Source of the DNA: DASUGM01 sp036274055
Lineage (GTDB): Bacteria; Acidobacteriota; Vicinamibacteria; Vicinamibacterales; SCN-69-37
DNA: 30,978 nucleotides
Direction: 5' to 3'
NCBI GenBank assembly: GCA_036274055.1
Contig: DASUGM010000007.1
Coordinates: 1-30,978, forward strand
In this document: positions 15,646-23,778 of the stretch, in pieces
How positions within the stretch are numbered: position 1 is the stretch's first letter
How the letters are laid out: every line of letters starts with the position of its first letter
Position numbers and translations under genes: made by a program
The notes under the pieces: model-generated
The model's database searches: none
Told to the model about the DNA's origin: nothing
The model's input: the letters and a program-made list of their open reading frames with translations, nothing else

Positions 15646-15998
15646 ATTGCCCGATTGCCGCATCGAGGGCATTGCCGGATTGGATTGCCTCGATTGGTCA
15701 ATTGCCGCAATCAATGCCAAATTGGCTTGATTGCCGGATTGAACGCCTGACGGCGATCGCCAGATTGACGGATTGCTCGAATGACGGAGTGCGCCTATCA
15801 GCGTCCCGGGTGGATTCGGCAATTCGGCAATTCGGCAATCCGGCAATCCGGCAATCAAGAAATCCTGCAATCCGGCAAGTCCGGCGATCCGCGATCTGCA
15901 ATCCGGCAATCAAGGCAATTTGGCATTGATTGCGGCAATTGGCCAATCGAGGCAATCCAATCCGGCAATGCCCTCGATTCGGCATTCCGGCAATTGCC
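15646..15998. repeat. Long inverted repeat with ATTGCCGG words and an 8-base tandem core
   Basis: The left arm (15646-15741) and right arm (15899-15998) are reverse complements over almost 100 bases with few mismatches. The interior (15742-15898) is a degraded continuation. On the right side it holds an 8-base tandem, ATTCGGCA three times, ATCCGGCA twice, then ATCAAGAA, ATCCTGCA and ATCCGGCA (15814-15877). The element fills the gap between the convergent barrel and NTT-HEAT genes; no gene is credible within it. Confidence 0.95.
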
Positions 15999-16005
15999 AA
16001 CGTCG

Positions 16006-18168
16006 TCACGGCTTGGATTTCGGCAAGTCGACCTGACTCATCTGCCCCTGCGTCTGCCGCAGTTGCTCGAGGGCTTTCTCCGGGCCTAGCGGCGCGCGCT
16101 GAACGTCGGGCTTGGCGTCGAGCAGCGCCCAGAGCTTCGTCCGAACGCTCGACGGCAGCACGCCGTCGAGGTACTCGATCGCCAGGCTGCGCAAGCCCGC
16201 GTCTTCCGACTGGATGCCGTGATACGCGACCTGCAGCGGCTCGCGCGGCAGCACCGCGGAAAACAGCGTGAACACGTGCTCGAGGTTGCGCTGGCCGCGT
16301 TCCGCGACGATCGGCACCGTGCCGCTGTCGTCTTCGCGTTCGAGCCGATCGATCAGCTGGTAACCGTGCCAGACCTGTGCCGGCACCGAGAGCTCGCGAT
16401 CGATCACCGTCCAGATGCGGTGCGGATCGACTTCAAGGCCTTCGTTCCTCCGCAGCAGCCGATCCATGGTCCGGCCGCACTGATACCGCACTTCGAAGCG
16501 TGAGTCGTCGAGGCCGCGCACCAGGCCGCCGAGCGCGCGCTCCGACGCGACCGCGCCGAGGATGCGCGGAATCCGCCGGCGAATCGCGAAGTCGGTCTCC
16601 GGGTCGATCAGTTCATCGACCAGCAGGCCGACGTGGCGGCCGGCGTACGGCTCGAGCGCCTTGCGGGCGTGCGGGACCATGTCGTCCCAGGCGAGCAGGT
16701 GCACGATCTGAACGATTTGCATCGTGTCCGGGCGGCTGAGGCGCGCCAGCGCCGTCTCGACGCGGGCGCGATCGCCGGATCGCAGATCCACCAGATTGCG
16801 CCAGCGCGGGTCGTCGTCGTGCAGCGTCGGCGCCACCGCCGGTCGCGACGCCGCCCGCGTCGTGGCGACCTCCTTCAGGCTGGTCGGCAGATCGATCACC
16901 GTCCAGCCGGTTTCCGATCCGACGACGATCGGCGCGAAATCCCCCTGCTTGACCAGATGCCGCTCGACGACCCCGAGGTAGAGCTTGTCGAGCCGGCGGG
17001 CCAGCCACAGGCCCGCGCCCGCGGTCGCGATCGCCAGCGCGAGCAGCTGACCGCGCTGGTAATCCACCGCGGTGAACAGCACCAGCTGCACCACGCCGGC
17101 GCCGACGGCATCGCCGGCGCGATCGCAGGTGACGTCGAGGAACGTCTTGGTGCGCCGCTTTTCGTCCGGATCCATCGGCACGAACAGCAGCTCGTAGGCG
17201 CTCCGGAAGAACGAGCCGCGCAGCACCGACTCGACGCCGCGCGCGAACGCGAACATCGGGAAGCCTTGATACAGCAGCGCGAGGGCGCTGCTCATGCCGA
17301 GACCGCCCGGCAGTGTCGACATCGTCCGGCCCAGCCCGAGCCGGCGCACGCTCGGCGTGACTGCGGTCTGAGCGAGGAAGGTGATGAGCTGGATCGCGGT
17401 GTAGAAGATCGCGAAGAACTCGAGCAGTTCGGCGCGGCTGCCGAAGCGCTCGGGCTTCGCCGCCTCGGACTTCAGGACGTAGTCGACCATCGCCGCGCCC
17501 GCGGTGCTGAGCACGACCATCGCGGCGAGTGTCTTCAGGTGCGGCGCGTCGCGCATCGCTCTGAATCCGAACCAGCCGCTCGTGCCTTCGTCGGCACGAA
17601 CGCGCGAAAAGGCGCCCGGCATGCGGCCGAGCCAGATCCCGCCGAGCCCGCACAACCCGTGCAGCGCCGCCAGCATCAGCAACGGCGACGTGTCGCCCAT
17701 GCCCTTGGCGCCCTGCGCGATCGCGAGGCCGCCGACAAGGCCGCCGAAGGTCCCGGCGGCGGCAATGCGTCCGAAACTCTGCCGCGCCGTGGCCGGATCG
17801 AACAGCTCGCTCACCAGCGACCAGAATCCAGAGAGCAACAGCGCGCCGAATCCAGCCACGTGCAGGTAAACGGCAACCGCAACCCACGGATCGTTGCCGG
17901 CGATGCGCCACTCGAAGACGTGCGCGGTCGCGCTGATCAGAAATCCCACCGGCACGACCGCACGCGGACTGAAACGCGACAGCAGCCACGAGTACATCGG
18001 CACGGCGGCGACAACGACAATCGCGGTCGCGAAGACCATCGCCGGCAACGCCGTGGCCGGCCACGCGCTGAGGAATGCCGAATCGCGCACGGCCTTCGCC
18101 GCGACCTGATGTCCGATCATCAGGCCGGCGACGATCATTGCCGGGGTGGTGAGCAGACGTGTCGGCAC
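16006..18168 (-). CDS. NTT-like membrane carrier fused to a C-terminal HEAT-like domain
   Basis: The 720-residue protein has about 11-12 hydrophobic helices in residues 1-400, including KAVRDSAFLSAWPATALP, GFWSLVSELFDPATARQSFGRI (read in parts), RGSFFRSAYELLFVPMDPDEKRRTKTFLDV and DAVGAGVVQLVL. These match the layout of Acidobacteriota proteins related to ADP/ATP translocases. Residues about 450-680 are soluble and made of paired helices, such as RWRNLVDLRSGDRARVETAL, IRRRIPRILGAVASERALGGLV and LDDSRFEVRYQCGRTMD, as in HEAT/armadillo repeats. It starts with GTG only nine bases after the Ser/Thr kinase stop, so it is in that operon and may be controlled by it. The cargo is unknown, and a non-transport sensory role is possible. 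Confidence 0.82.
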   Translation of the reverse strand: MPTRLLTTPAMIVAGLMIGHQVAAKAVRDSAFLSAWPATALPAMVFATAIVVVAAVPMYSWLLSRFSPRAVVPVGFLISATAHVFEWRIAGNDPWVAVAVYLHVAGFGALLLSGFWSLVSELFDPATARQSFGRIAAAGTFGGLVGGLAIAQGAKGMGDTSPLLMLAALHGLCGLGGIWLGRMPGAFSRVRADEGTSGWFGFRAMRDAPHLKTLAAMVVLSTAGAAMVDYVLKSEAAKPERFGSRAELLEFFAIFYTAIQLITFLAQTAVTPSVRRLGLGRTMSTLPGGLGMSSALALLYQGFPMFAFARGVESVLRGSFFRSAYELLFVPMDPDEKRRTKTFLDVTCDRAGDAVGAGVVQLVLFTAVDYQRGQLLALAIATAGAGLWLARRLDKLYLGVVERHLVKQGDFAPIVVGSETGWTVIDLPTSLKEVATTRAASRPAVAPTLHDDDPRWRNLVDLRSGDRARVETALARLSRPDTMQIVQIVHLLAWDDMVPHARKALEPYAGRHVGLLVDELIDPETDFAIRRRIPRILGAVASERALGGLVRGLDDSRFEVRYQCGRTMDRLLRRNEGLEVDPHRIWTVIDRELSVPAQVWHGYQLIDRLEREDDSGTVPIVAERGQRNLEHVFTLFSAVLPREPLQVAYHGIQSEDAGLRSLAIEYLDGVLPSSVRTKLWALLDAKPDVQRAPLGPEKALEQLRQTQGQMSQVDLPKSKP

Positions 18169-18177
18169 GCGAATCGC

Positions 18178-19773
18178 CTAGATCTTCCTGACCACAGGCG
18201 GCGTCGCGCTCGCCTGCTGCGCGAACGATCGCATCGACGACGTGCTCGGCAGGTGGTGCTGCCACCACGCTTCGGCCTCGGCTTCCGTCCAGATCGGCGT
18301 CGCGCACGCCGCGAGCTGGCGCTGCAGCTCCCACGCGCCGGATGGCCGTTCGTCCGGATTCTTGGCCAGGCAGCTCATCACGATGCGCTCGAGTTCATCG
18401 GGAATCGCCAGCTCGGTCCGCAGCGACGGCCGATCCGGCGGCGACTGCACGTGCTTCAGCGCCATCGTCATCGGATTCGAGTCCTGAAAGACCATCGTGC
18501 CGGTGAGCAGGAAGTAGGCGACGCAGCCGAGCGCGTAGACGTCGGCACGGCCGTCGATCTGCGAATTGCCGAGCGCCACTTCCGGCGCCATGTACCCAGG
18601 TGTGCCGGTGGTGGTGCCCTCGAGCGTGATTTGCGTCTGCTCCTCGGTTTCGAGGCACTTGGCCAGGCCGAAATCGAGCACCTTGACGAAGTCGTAGCGC
18701 AACGCGACCTTGCAGAGCATCAGGTTCGAGGGCTTGAGATCGCGGTGGACCAGTCCCTGCTGATGCGCTTCGGCGAGCGATCGGCAGGCATGACGCAGAA
18801 TCGACAGCACGCGGCCGGCCGGCTGCGGACCGAACATCGAAATCAGCGTCTGCAGGCTGATGCCATCGAGGAGTTCCATCACGTAGTAGAAGCGGCCGTC
18901 CTCGGAGACGCCGAAGTCGTAGAGGTAGACCGTGTGCGGTGACTGCAGCGACGCGATGACGTTGGCTTCGCGTTTGAAGCGCTTGACCGCCATCTCGGAT
19001 TGCCGCGCCGTCGCGCTGGGCCGCACGAGTTTGATCGCCGCGGCGCGAGCCAGCATCTGATGGCTGGCCTTCCACACCTCGCCCATGCCGCCCTCGCCGA
19101 TGCGCGACACCAGGCGATAGCTCCCGAGCTCGACCGCGTTGTGCGCGGCGATCATCATCCCGTAGGTGCGGCGGCCGAACAGAAACGCCAGCACCGCCAT
19201 CAGGTAGTTGAAGAACGGCCACACCAGCAGCGTGCCGATCGGCATCGGCGGAAAGTCGAAGCGCGCCGAGTTGATCGCGTAGGCGACGAGGAAGGTGGTC
19301 GCCGCCGTCAGGCCAGTCAGCAGTGTCCAGACCGGACGATTGGGAATGAACACACCGACGACCAGGATCCACGGACCGAGCGCCGAGATGCCGATCACCG
19401 GGGCATCGCTCCGGACCGGAATCGTCGTCTCGATCATCGAGATGCAGAACGAGACCGCGATCTCCATGATCATGCCGAGCGCGAGGACGCCGGTCCAGGT
19501 GACGACGCGATAGCGATGCGCGGCGAACACGCCAAGCGCGATCAGCACCGCGGCCAGGCTGGCGAGCTTGTTCGCGTTGTCGGAGAGGACCGGGGCCAGC
19601 ATCGGCTGCGTCAGCCGCTGGAAAATCTGCACGCCGACGATCACGATCGCGATCATGAGCGAGAGATACGCCAGCCGATCGGCGGCATCCTGGACGAGTT
19701 TGGGCGGCAGCGGCGCGGGCCCCAGCGGGGCGTCGGTGGCCGGCGCGCTGCCGGACCCGGTCGTGTCGGCCAT
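18178..19773 (-). CDS. Ser/Thr protein kinase with N-terminal multi-pass membrane domain
   Basis: The 531-residue protein has a Pro/Ala-rich start, about six membrane helices (near 35-52, 68-85, 93-112, 126-143, 148-168 and 180-200) and then a cytosolic kinase domain (about 219-490). Motifs: GEGGMGEVW, ATP lysine K248 (AAIK), HRDLKPSN (D345, N350), DFG (D367), TPGYMAPE. All key residues are present, so it should be active. The order is the reverse of PknB-type receptors, whose kinase is N-terminal. The NTT-HEAT gene follows after nine bases and is an obvious candidate partner. ATG 19773 has no Shine-Dalgarno sequence but a TATCAT eight bases upstream. Confidence 0.94.
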   Translation of the reverse strand: MADTTGSGSAPATDAPLGPAPLPPKLVQDAADRLAYLSLMIAIVIVGVQIFQRLTQPMLAPVLSDNANKLASLAAVLIALGVFAAHRYRVVTWTGVLALGMIMEIAVSFCISMIETTIPVRSDAPVIGISALGPWILVVGVFIPNRPVWTLLTGLTAATTFLVAYAINSARFDFPPMPIGTLLVWPFFNYLMAVLAFLFGRRTYGMMIAAHNAVELGSYRLVSRIGEGGMGEVWKASHQMLARAAAIKLVRPSATARQSEMAVKRFKREANVIASLQSPHTVYLYDFGVSEDGRFYYVMELLDGISLQTLISMFGPQPAGRVLSILRHACRSLAEAHQQGLVHRDLKPSNLMLCKVALRYDFVKVLDFGLAKCLETEEQTQITLEGTTTGTPGYMAPEVALGNSQIDGRADVYALGCVAYFLLTGTMVFQDSNPMTMALKHVQSPPDRPSLRTELAIPDELERIVMSCLAKNPDERPSGAWELQRQLAACATPIWTEAEAEAWWQHHLPSTSSMRSFAQQASATPPVVRKI

Positions 19774-19781
19774 TCGGCTCG

Positions 19782-19787
19782 ATGATA
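19782..19787 (-). promoter_or_regulatory. Putative -10 box of the membrane Ser/Thr kinase
   Basis: TATCAT on the minus strand, with eight bases between it and ATG 19773. The matching -35 position falls at the edge of the 19807-19848 inverted repeat and has no consensus match. Confidence 0.35.
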
Positions 19788-19806
19788 CTGCGGCCCCGGA
19801 AGAGAT

Positions 19807-19848
19807 ATGGGGACGGGGGTGTCAGGCGTAAGCCACCCCCGTCCCCAT
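19807..19848. repeat. Perfect 15-base inverted repeat in a divergent promoter region
   Basis: ATGGGGACGGGGGTG (19807-19821) and CACCCCCGTCCCCAT (19834-19848) are exact reverse complements with a 12-base spacer. It lies between the divergent kinase and Omp85-barrel genes, at the predicted -35 region of the barrel gene and next to that of the kinase. It may be an operator for a dimeric regulator or another of the dispersed hairpins. Confidence 0.9.
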
Positions 19849-19858
19849 CTCGTGCGAA

Positions 19859-19864
19859 TAGAAT
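19859..19864 (+). promoter_or_regulatory. Putative -10 box of the Omp85-type gene
   Basis: TAGAAT lies seven bases before GTG 19872, the same spacing as at speA. There is no Shine-Dalgarno sequence. A leaderless start is inferred. Confidence 0.4.
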
Positions 19865-19871
19865 TCGTCCG

Positions 19872-21017
19872 GTGACGATCCGCCTGTCGTGCGTCAGCAT
19901 CGCCCTCGGTCTCATGCTGACCGCCGGGGCTGCGCGGTCCGAGGCCCAGCAGTCGCGCGAGGAAGATCTGGCCCAGGCGCAGGCCGACAAAGCCAAGAAG
20001 TTGCATCCGTACGAGCCCAATACGGCCGAGCGGGTCATCGCCAAGGCGGGCCGGGCGCTGATGGGGCCGCCGACGGGCTTTTATCCGTGGCTGGGCACCG
20101 TGTATTCGGGCGGGCTGTTCGCGGTCGGGCCCGGCTATCGCTACCCGTTTGGCGGCGGCGGCGTGCTCGACGCGCAGGCCGCGGTGTCGCTGCGGGGCTA
20201 CACGCTGCTGCGGACGACGATGCTGGCGCCGCCGCTGGCCAACGAGCGCGTCCGAATGGCGTTCTTCGGTGAAGTCATCGACGCGAAGAAGGTCGGCTTC
20301 TACGGCATCGGCAACGAGACCGTCGAGACATCGCGGGTGACGTATCGATACGAGCCGAGGACCGCGGGCGCGCGGCTCACGTTCACGCCCGTGAAACCCG
20401 TCGAATTCGGCGCCGCCGCCTCGTACATCGACATCACGATCAACGAGTCCGGGCCGGCGCCGAACTACCTCCTTACCGAGGCGCACGCCGCGTTCGACTG
20501 GCGCGACACGCCAGGCTACAGCCGTCGCGGCGGCTACTACCGCGTCGACTGGTCGAACTACGACGACCAGAACGGCGGCCTGCTGAGTTTCAGGCAGGTT
20601 CAGGGCGACGTCCGCCAGTTGATACCGATCCTCCGGGCCAACTGGGTGATCGCGCTGCGCGCGACGACGTCGCTGACGTACACGAGCGGCGACAGTCAGG
20701 TGCCGTTCTTCCTGATGCCCTATCTGGGCGGCGGTTCGACGCTGCGCGGCTACCGGTCGCGGCGCTTTCGCGACCGCAACCGGCTCTTGTTCACCGCCGA
20801 GTATCGCTGGACGCCATCGCACTTCGCCGACATGGCGGTCTTTCACGACATGGGCAAAGTCGCGGCGACGAGCGCTGAATTGAACCTCAGCGATCTGCAC
20901 CACGCGACTGGCATCGGGATCCGGTTTCACACCCCGGCGGCGACGTTCTTTCGCGTCGAAGCGGCGCGCGGCACGGAGGGGCTGAAGCTGATTTTCGCGT
21001 TCAGCCCGATCGGCTAG
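19872..21017 (+). CDS. Omp85/BamA-superfamily outer-membrane barrel without POTRA domains
   Basis: The 381-residue protein has a signal peptide (cleavage near ARSEAQQ). It lacks POTRA repeats and consists of barrel strands such as YRYPFGGGGVLDAQAAVSLRG, AAASYIDITIN, RRGGYYRVDWSNY and NRLLFTAEYRWTP (some read in parts). GGGSTLRGYRSRRFRDRN contains the conserved lid-loop motif (L)RGYR of Omp85 proteins at 291-295. The C-terminus ends IFAFSPIG, without the usual final Phe. The closest described types are surface-antigen D15 or patatin-associated barrels. GTG 19872 is chosen because the signal peptide begins there. The kinase-like exported protein gene follows after two bases, so the pair is probably one functional unit. 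Confidence 0.87.
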   Translation: MTIRLSCVSIALGLMLTAGAARSEAQQSREEDLAQAQADKAKKLHPYEPNTAERVIAKAGRALMGPPTGFYPWLGTVYSGGLFAVGPGYRYPFGGGGVLDAQAAVSLRGYTLLRTTMLAPPLANERVRMAFFGEVIDAKKVGFYGIGNETVETSRVTYRYEPRTAGARLTFTPVKPVEFGAAASYIDITINESGPAPNYLLTEAHAAFDWRDTPGYSRRGGYYRVDWSNYDDQNGGLLSFRQVQGDVRQLIPILRANWVIALRATTSLTYTSGDSQVPFFLMPYLGGGSTLRGYRSRRFRDRNRLLFTAEYRWTPSHFADMAVFHDMGKVAATSAELNLSDLHHATGIGIRFHTPAATFFRVEAARGTEGLKLIFAFSPIG

Positions 21018-21019
21018 CC

Positions 21020-22681
21020 ATGCGACGGTTCATGCGCATCACCGTCGCTGCGCTCGCTGGCATCGCCGTGCTCGGCGGCGCGACGTCGCTGACCGCGCGG
21101 CAGGCGCCGACATTTTTCAGCGACGATCCGGTCTGGCGCGAGGTCGACACCCAGGACGCGTCGAAAGTCGCGCGCTGGAGCATCGATCTCGCCTCCGACC
21201 TGGTCCTCAATCTCTTCGCGAAGCTGGGCGACCCGGCGGTCGATGTCCGCGCCCGCAACATCAACACCGTCGACGAAGTGCCGGACTCGAGCTGGTACAC
21301 CAACCGCGCCGGCAAAACCGCGATAACGCCGGCATCAATTGCCATCGGGCCGGACGCCGGCGCTGGCCCGGCAGCGGGCGTGTGGTCGATCACCTCGGCG
21401 AAGAGCGACGGCATCACCCCGGGGTTCACGATCATGGACCCGACCGGCGTCCGCTGGTTTCTCAAGTTCGATCCGCCGGGTTACCGCGGCATGGCGACCG
21501 GCACCGAGGTCGCGGTTACCAAGCTGATGTGGGCGCTCGGCTATCACGTGCCGGAGAATCACATCGCGGTCCTGCGGCCCGAGCAACTCGCGCTTGGCGC
21601 CGCCGCGAAGATAACCCCGGTCGGCGAGCCCGAGCGCGCGATGCGGATCGACGACGTCCGGCAGTTGTTGAAGCGCGCCGATCGCGAGCCCGACGGCTCC
21701 TATCGCATCGTCGCCAGCCGCGGGCTCGCCGGCCGGCCGGTCGGCGGATTCCGTTTCTACGATACGCGGCCTGACGATCCGAATGACGTGGTGCCGCACG
21801 AGCATCGCCGGGAACTGCGCGGCTACGGCGTGTTTGCCGCGTGGCTCAACCACGTCGACGCCAAGGCGATCAACTCGCTCGACACCGTCGTCACCGAGAA
21901 CGGGCATTCGTTCGTCCGCCACTATCTGATCGACTTCGGTTCGACGCTGGGCAGCGGCGGCGTGGCGCCGCGCGAGGAATGGGAAGGCTTCGAGTACATG
22001 GCTGAGCCGAAGGACATCGGCAAGGGCATCGTCTCGTTCGGCGCCTACATCAAGCCGTGGCGAACGGTGGAGGTCTATCGATCGCCGGCGGTTGGCACGC
22101 TGGTGCGCGACAACAGAAATTTCAATCCCGATCTCTGGCGCGCGCGCGTGCCGAATCAGGCCTTTCTGCGCGCTCGCGCCGACGACAAGTTCTGGGCCGC
22201 GACCAAGCTCGCGGCCTTGAACGACGATCTGATTCGCGCGGCGGTGAAAACCGGCGAGTTCGGCAACGACGAGGCCGAGCAGTTCCTCGTCAAGGCGCTG
22301 AGCGAGCGGCGCGACGCGATTCTGCGCGCGTATCTGCCAGCGATCAATCCGATCTCGACGCCGGTGCTGTCGCCGAACGGCGTGCTGACGTTTGCCAACG
22401 CCGCGGTCGCCGCCGGGGTCGCGCCAGCGCCGGCGTCGTACGACGCCGTGTTTTCGACGTTCGACAACGCCACCCGCGACTCGCGGCGCATCGGCGACGC
22501 GACGTCGGCGACGACGGAGATTCGCGCGCCGGCGGGATTGCCGTCAGCGACCGGCAGCTACGTGCGCGTGGAAATCAGCGCGACGTCGGCCGCGCACCCG
22601 TCATGGGCGACGCCGGTGCACGGGTACTTCAAACGAACGGCGAGCGGATGGACGCTGGTGGGATTCGAACGGCTGCAGTGA
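21020..22681 (+). CDS. Exported protein with atypical kinase-like (HipA/Fam20-type) motifs
   Basis: I do not recognise a named family. The 553-residue product has a signal peptide (residues 1-27, ATSLTARQAP). In order it shows GVRWFLKFDPPGYRGMATGTE, read here as a beta3 lysine (K149) and helix-C glutamate (E163), then WALGYHVPENHI, NHVDAKAINSLDT (D280, K282, N285) like a catalytic loop, and HYLIDFGSTLGSG (D305, like DFG). This arrangement resembles HipA, Fam20 and related atypical kinases. A C-terminal part (about 470-553) looks like a separate beta-rich domain. It is two bases after the Omp85-type gene. If the fold is right it would be a periplasmic or surface kinase or a phosphotransferase. 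The kinase reading is inference from motifs only. Confidence 0.6.
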   Translation: MRRFMRITVAALAGIAVLGGATSLTARQAPTFFSDDPVWREVDTQDASKVARWSIDLASDLVLNLFAKLGDPAVDVRARNINTVDEVPDSSWYTNRAGKTAITPASIAIGPDAGAGPAAGVWSITSAKSDGITPGFTIMDPTGVRWFLKFDPPGYRGMATGTEVAVTKLMWALGYHVPENHIAVLRPEQLALGAAAKITPVGEPERAMRIDDVRQLLKRADREPDGSYRIVASRGLAGRPVGGFRFYDTRPDDPNDVVPHEHRRELRGYGVFAAWLNHVDAKAINSLDTVVTENGHSFVRHYLIDFGSTLGSGGVAPREEWEGFEYMAEPKDIGKGIVSFGAYIKPWRTVEVYRSPAVGTLVRDNRNFNPDLWRARVPNQAFLRARADDKFWAATKLAALNDDLIRAAVKTGEFGNDEAEQFLVKALSERRDAILRAYLPAINPISTPVLSPNGVLTFANAAVAAGVAPAPASYDAVFSTFDNATRDSRRIGDATSATTEIRAPAGLPSATGSYVRVEISATSAAHPSWATPVHGYFKRTASGWTLVGFERLQ

Positions 22682-22691
22682 CGTCTGATTC

Positions 22692-22816
22692 GACAGCACC
22701 GTGGAGGATCTTTGAAGGATGTTGTAGGAGCGTAGAGGAGCTCTGGTTTTGAAAAATCAGAGAGAGCTCCTTCACGCTCCTAAAGAATCCTCCACGGATC
22801 CTTCACGGTGCTGTCA
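22692..22816. repeat. Long inverted repeat, GAAGGA family, divergent copy
   Basis: The left arm (22692-22742) starts GACAGCACCGTGGAGGATC and continues with GAAGGA and GTAGGAGCG words. The right arm (22763-22816) is the imperfect reverse complement. It lies between convergent genes, and the right arm includes the stop codon of the PAP2 gene. Its ends differ from the other two copies, but the internal words match. Confidence 0.88.
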
Positions 22817-23656
22817 GTCTTTCTTCTTTTTCTTGTCGACCAGATTGAAGCTGACGCCGACGCCGCCTTCGGCCGCGATCGGCGACACCGCGAAGTTCCT
22901 GCCGCCCATGCCGAACGTCACCGAGCGGCCGGCGAGGATGCCGATCGTCGCGCCGGCGATGACGTCGCTGAGGTAGTGACGCTGCATCTGCATGCGCGAG
23001 GCGCCGACCCACGCGGCCATCGCGTAGGCAGGAATGCCGACCTTCCAGCCGAAGTTGCCCTGCAGCACCGTCGCGGTCGCGAACGCCGACGAGGTATGGC
23101 CCGAAGGGAACGAGAGCGTCGTGCCGTCAGGACGTTCGCGGCGCGCCACGAACTTGACGCCCTGGGTGACGGACTGCGATACGACCTGAGCACGGAACAG
23201 CTGCGCGCCGACTGACGCGACTCTTTCAGAGCCGCTGATCCGCCCGGCGAGGTAGACCGAGAACGCGCTGCCAGTCTGAACGACGAAGCTGCCGACCGTC
23301 TTGCCCTGCGTGAAGGCGCCGCCTTCACCCCAGCCGCCGCTCGAGAAGTTTGCGTCGTATCGGGAGCTGGTCAAGCTGCCCGCCGAGCCGACCGCGGCGA
23401 TTGCCAGGCTGGCCGGCGCCGCCATCCGGCGGAAGTCGCCGCCGAGCGGTTTGAACAGGTCCTTGAAACCGGGCATCGTCGCCGGCTTCGCTGCAGGCGG
23501 CTGTGGCGGCTTGGTTGGGTCGGCCGGGGCCGTCGCCGCGGCGTTGGCCTGCGGGACCGGGTTTTCGACGCTGGTCTGAGCGAAAGCTGGGCGAACCGCC
23601 CCCGCCAGACAGGCGGAGACGCACAGGCAAGGGAGGAGGCGCGAACCGTTTCTCAT
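22814..23656 (-). CDS. Secreted or envelope PAP2-family phosphatase
   Basis: The 280-residue protein has all three PAP2 motifs: KFVARRERP (KX6RP), FPSGHTSSAF (PSGH), and SRMQMQRHYLSD (SRX5HX3D), the catalytic set of phosphatidate, undecaprenyl-pyrophosphate and related phosphatases. A signal segment ends at AFAQT (about residue 27). A Pro/Ala-rich stretch follows (about 30-60), then hydrophobic helices that could sit in the membrane. The C-terminus is a lysine run, KKKKKD. It is transcribed toward the kinase-like gene and separated from it by a hairpin. A lipid or pyrophosphate substrate is likely; the exact one is unknown. Confidence 0.9.
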   Translation of the reverse strand: MRNGSRLLPCLCVSACLAGAVRPAFAQTSVENPVPQANAAATAPADPTKPPQPPAAKPATMPGFKDLFKPLGGDFRRMAAPASLAIAAVGSAGSLTSSRYDANFSSGGWGEGGAFTQGKTVGSFVVQTGSAFSVYLAGRISGSERVASVGAQLFRAQVVSQSVTQGVKFVARRERPDGTTLSFPSGHTSSAFATATVLQGNFGWKVGIPAYAMAAWVGASRMQMQRHYLSDVIAGATIGILAGRSVTFGMGGRNFAVSPIAAEGGVGVSFNLVDKKKKKD

Positions 23657-23778
23657 GTCCAGGGACCCGACAGCTAACTATCAACTAAATACGCCGCGAC
23701 CCGCCAAAAAGTCGGTGACAAGATCGTGGCTTCGAGCAGGTGAGGGGAGGGCGGTGCTGGCGCGGCAACCCCCGTCCC

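Noticed and set aside
15646..15998. A CRISPR array
   Set aside because: The repeats are 8-base words without unique spacers and are arranged as an inverted repeat.
16633..18942. A 769-codon open frame opposite the NTT-HEAT and kinase genes
   Set aside because: It is antisense to two well-supported genes and has a composition typical of GC-driven frames, with no recognisable motif.
19782..19871. An upstream ATG for the Omp85-type gene
   Set aside because: It would put about 30 charged residues before the signal peptide and read through the perfect inverted repeat. GTG 19872 begins the signal peptide directly.
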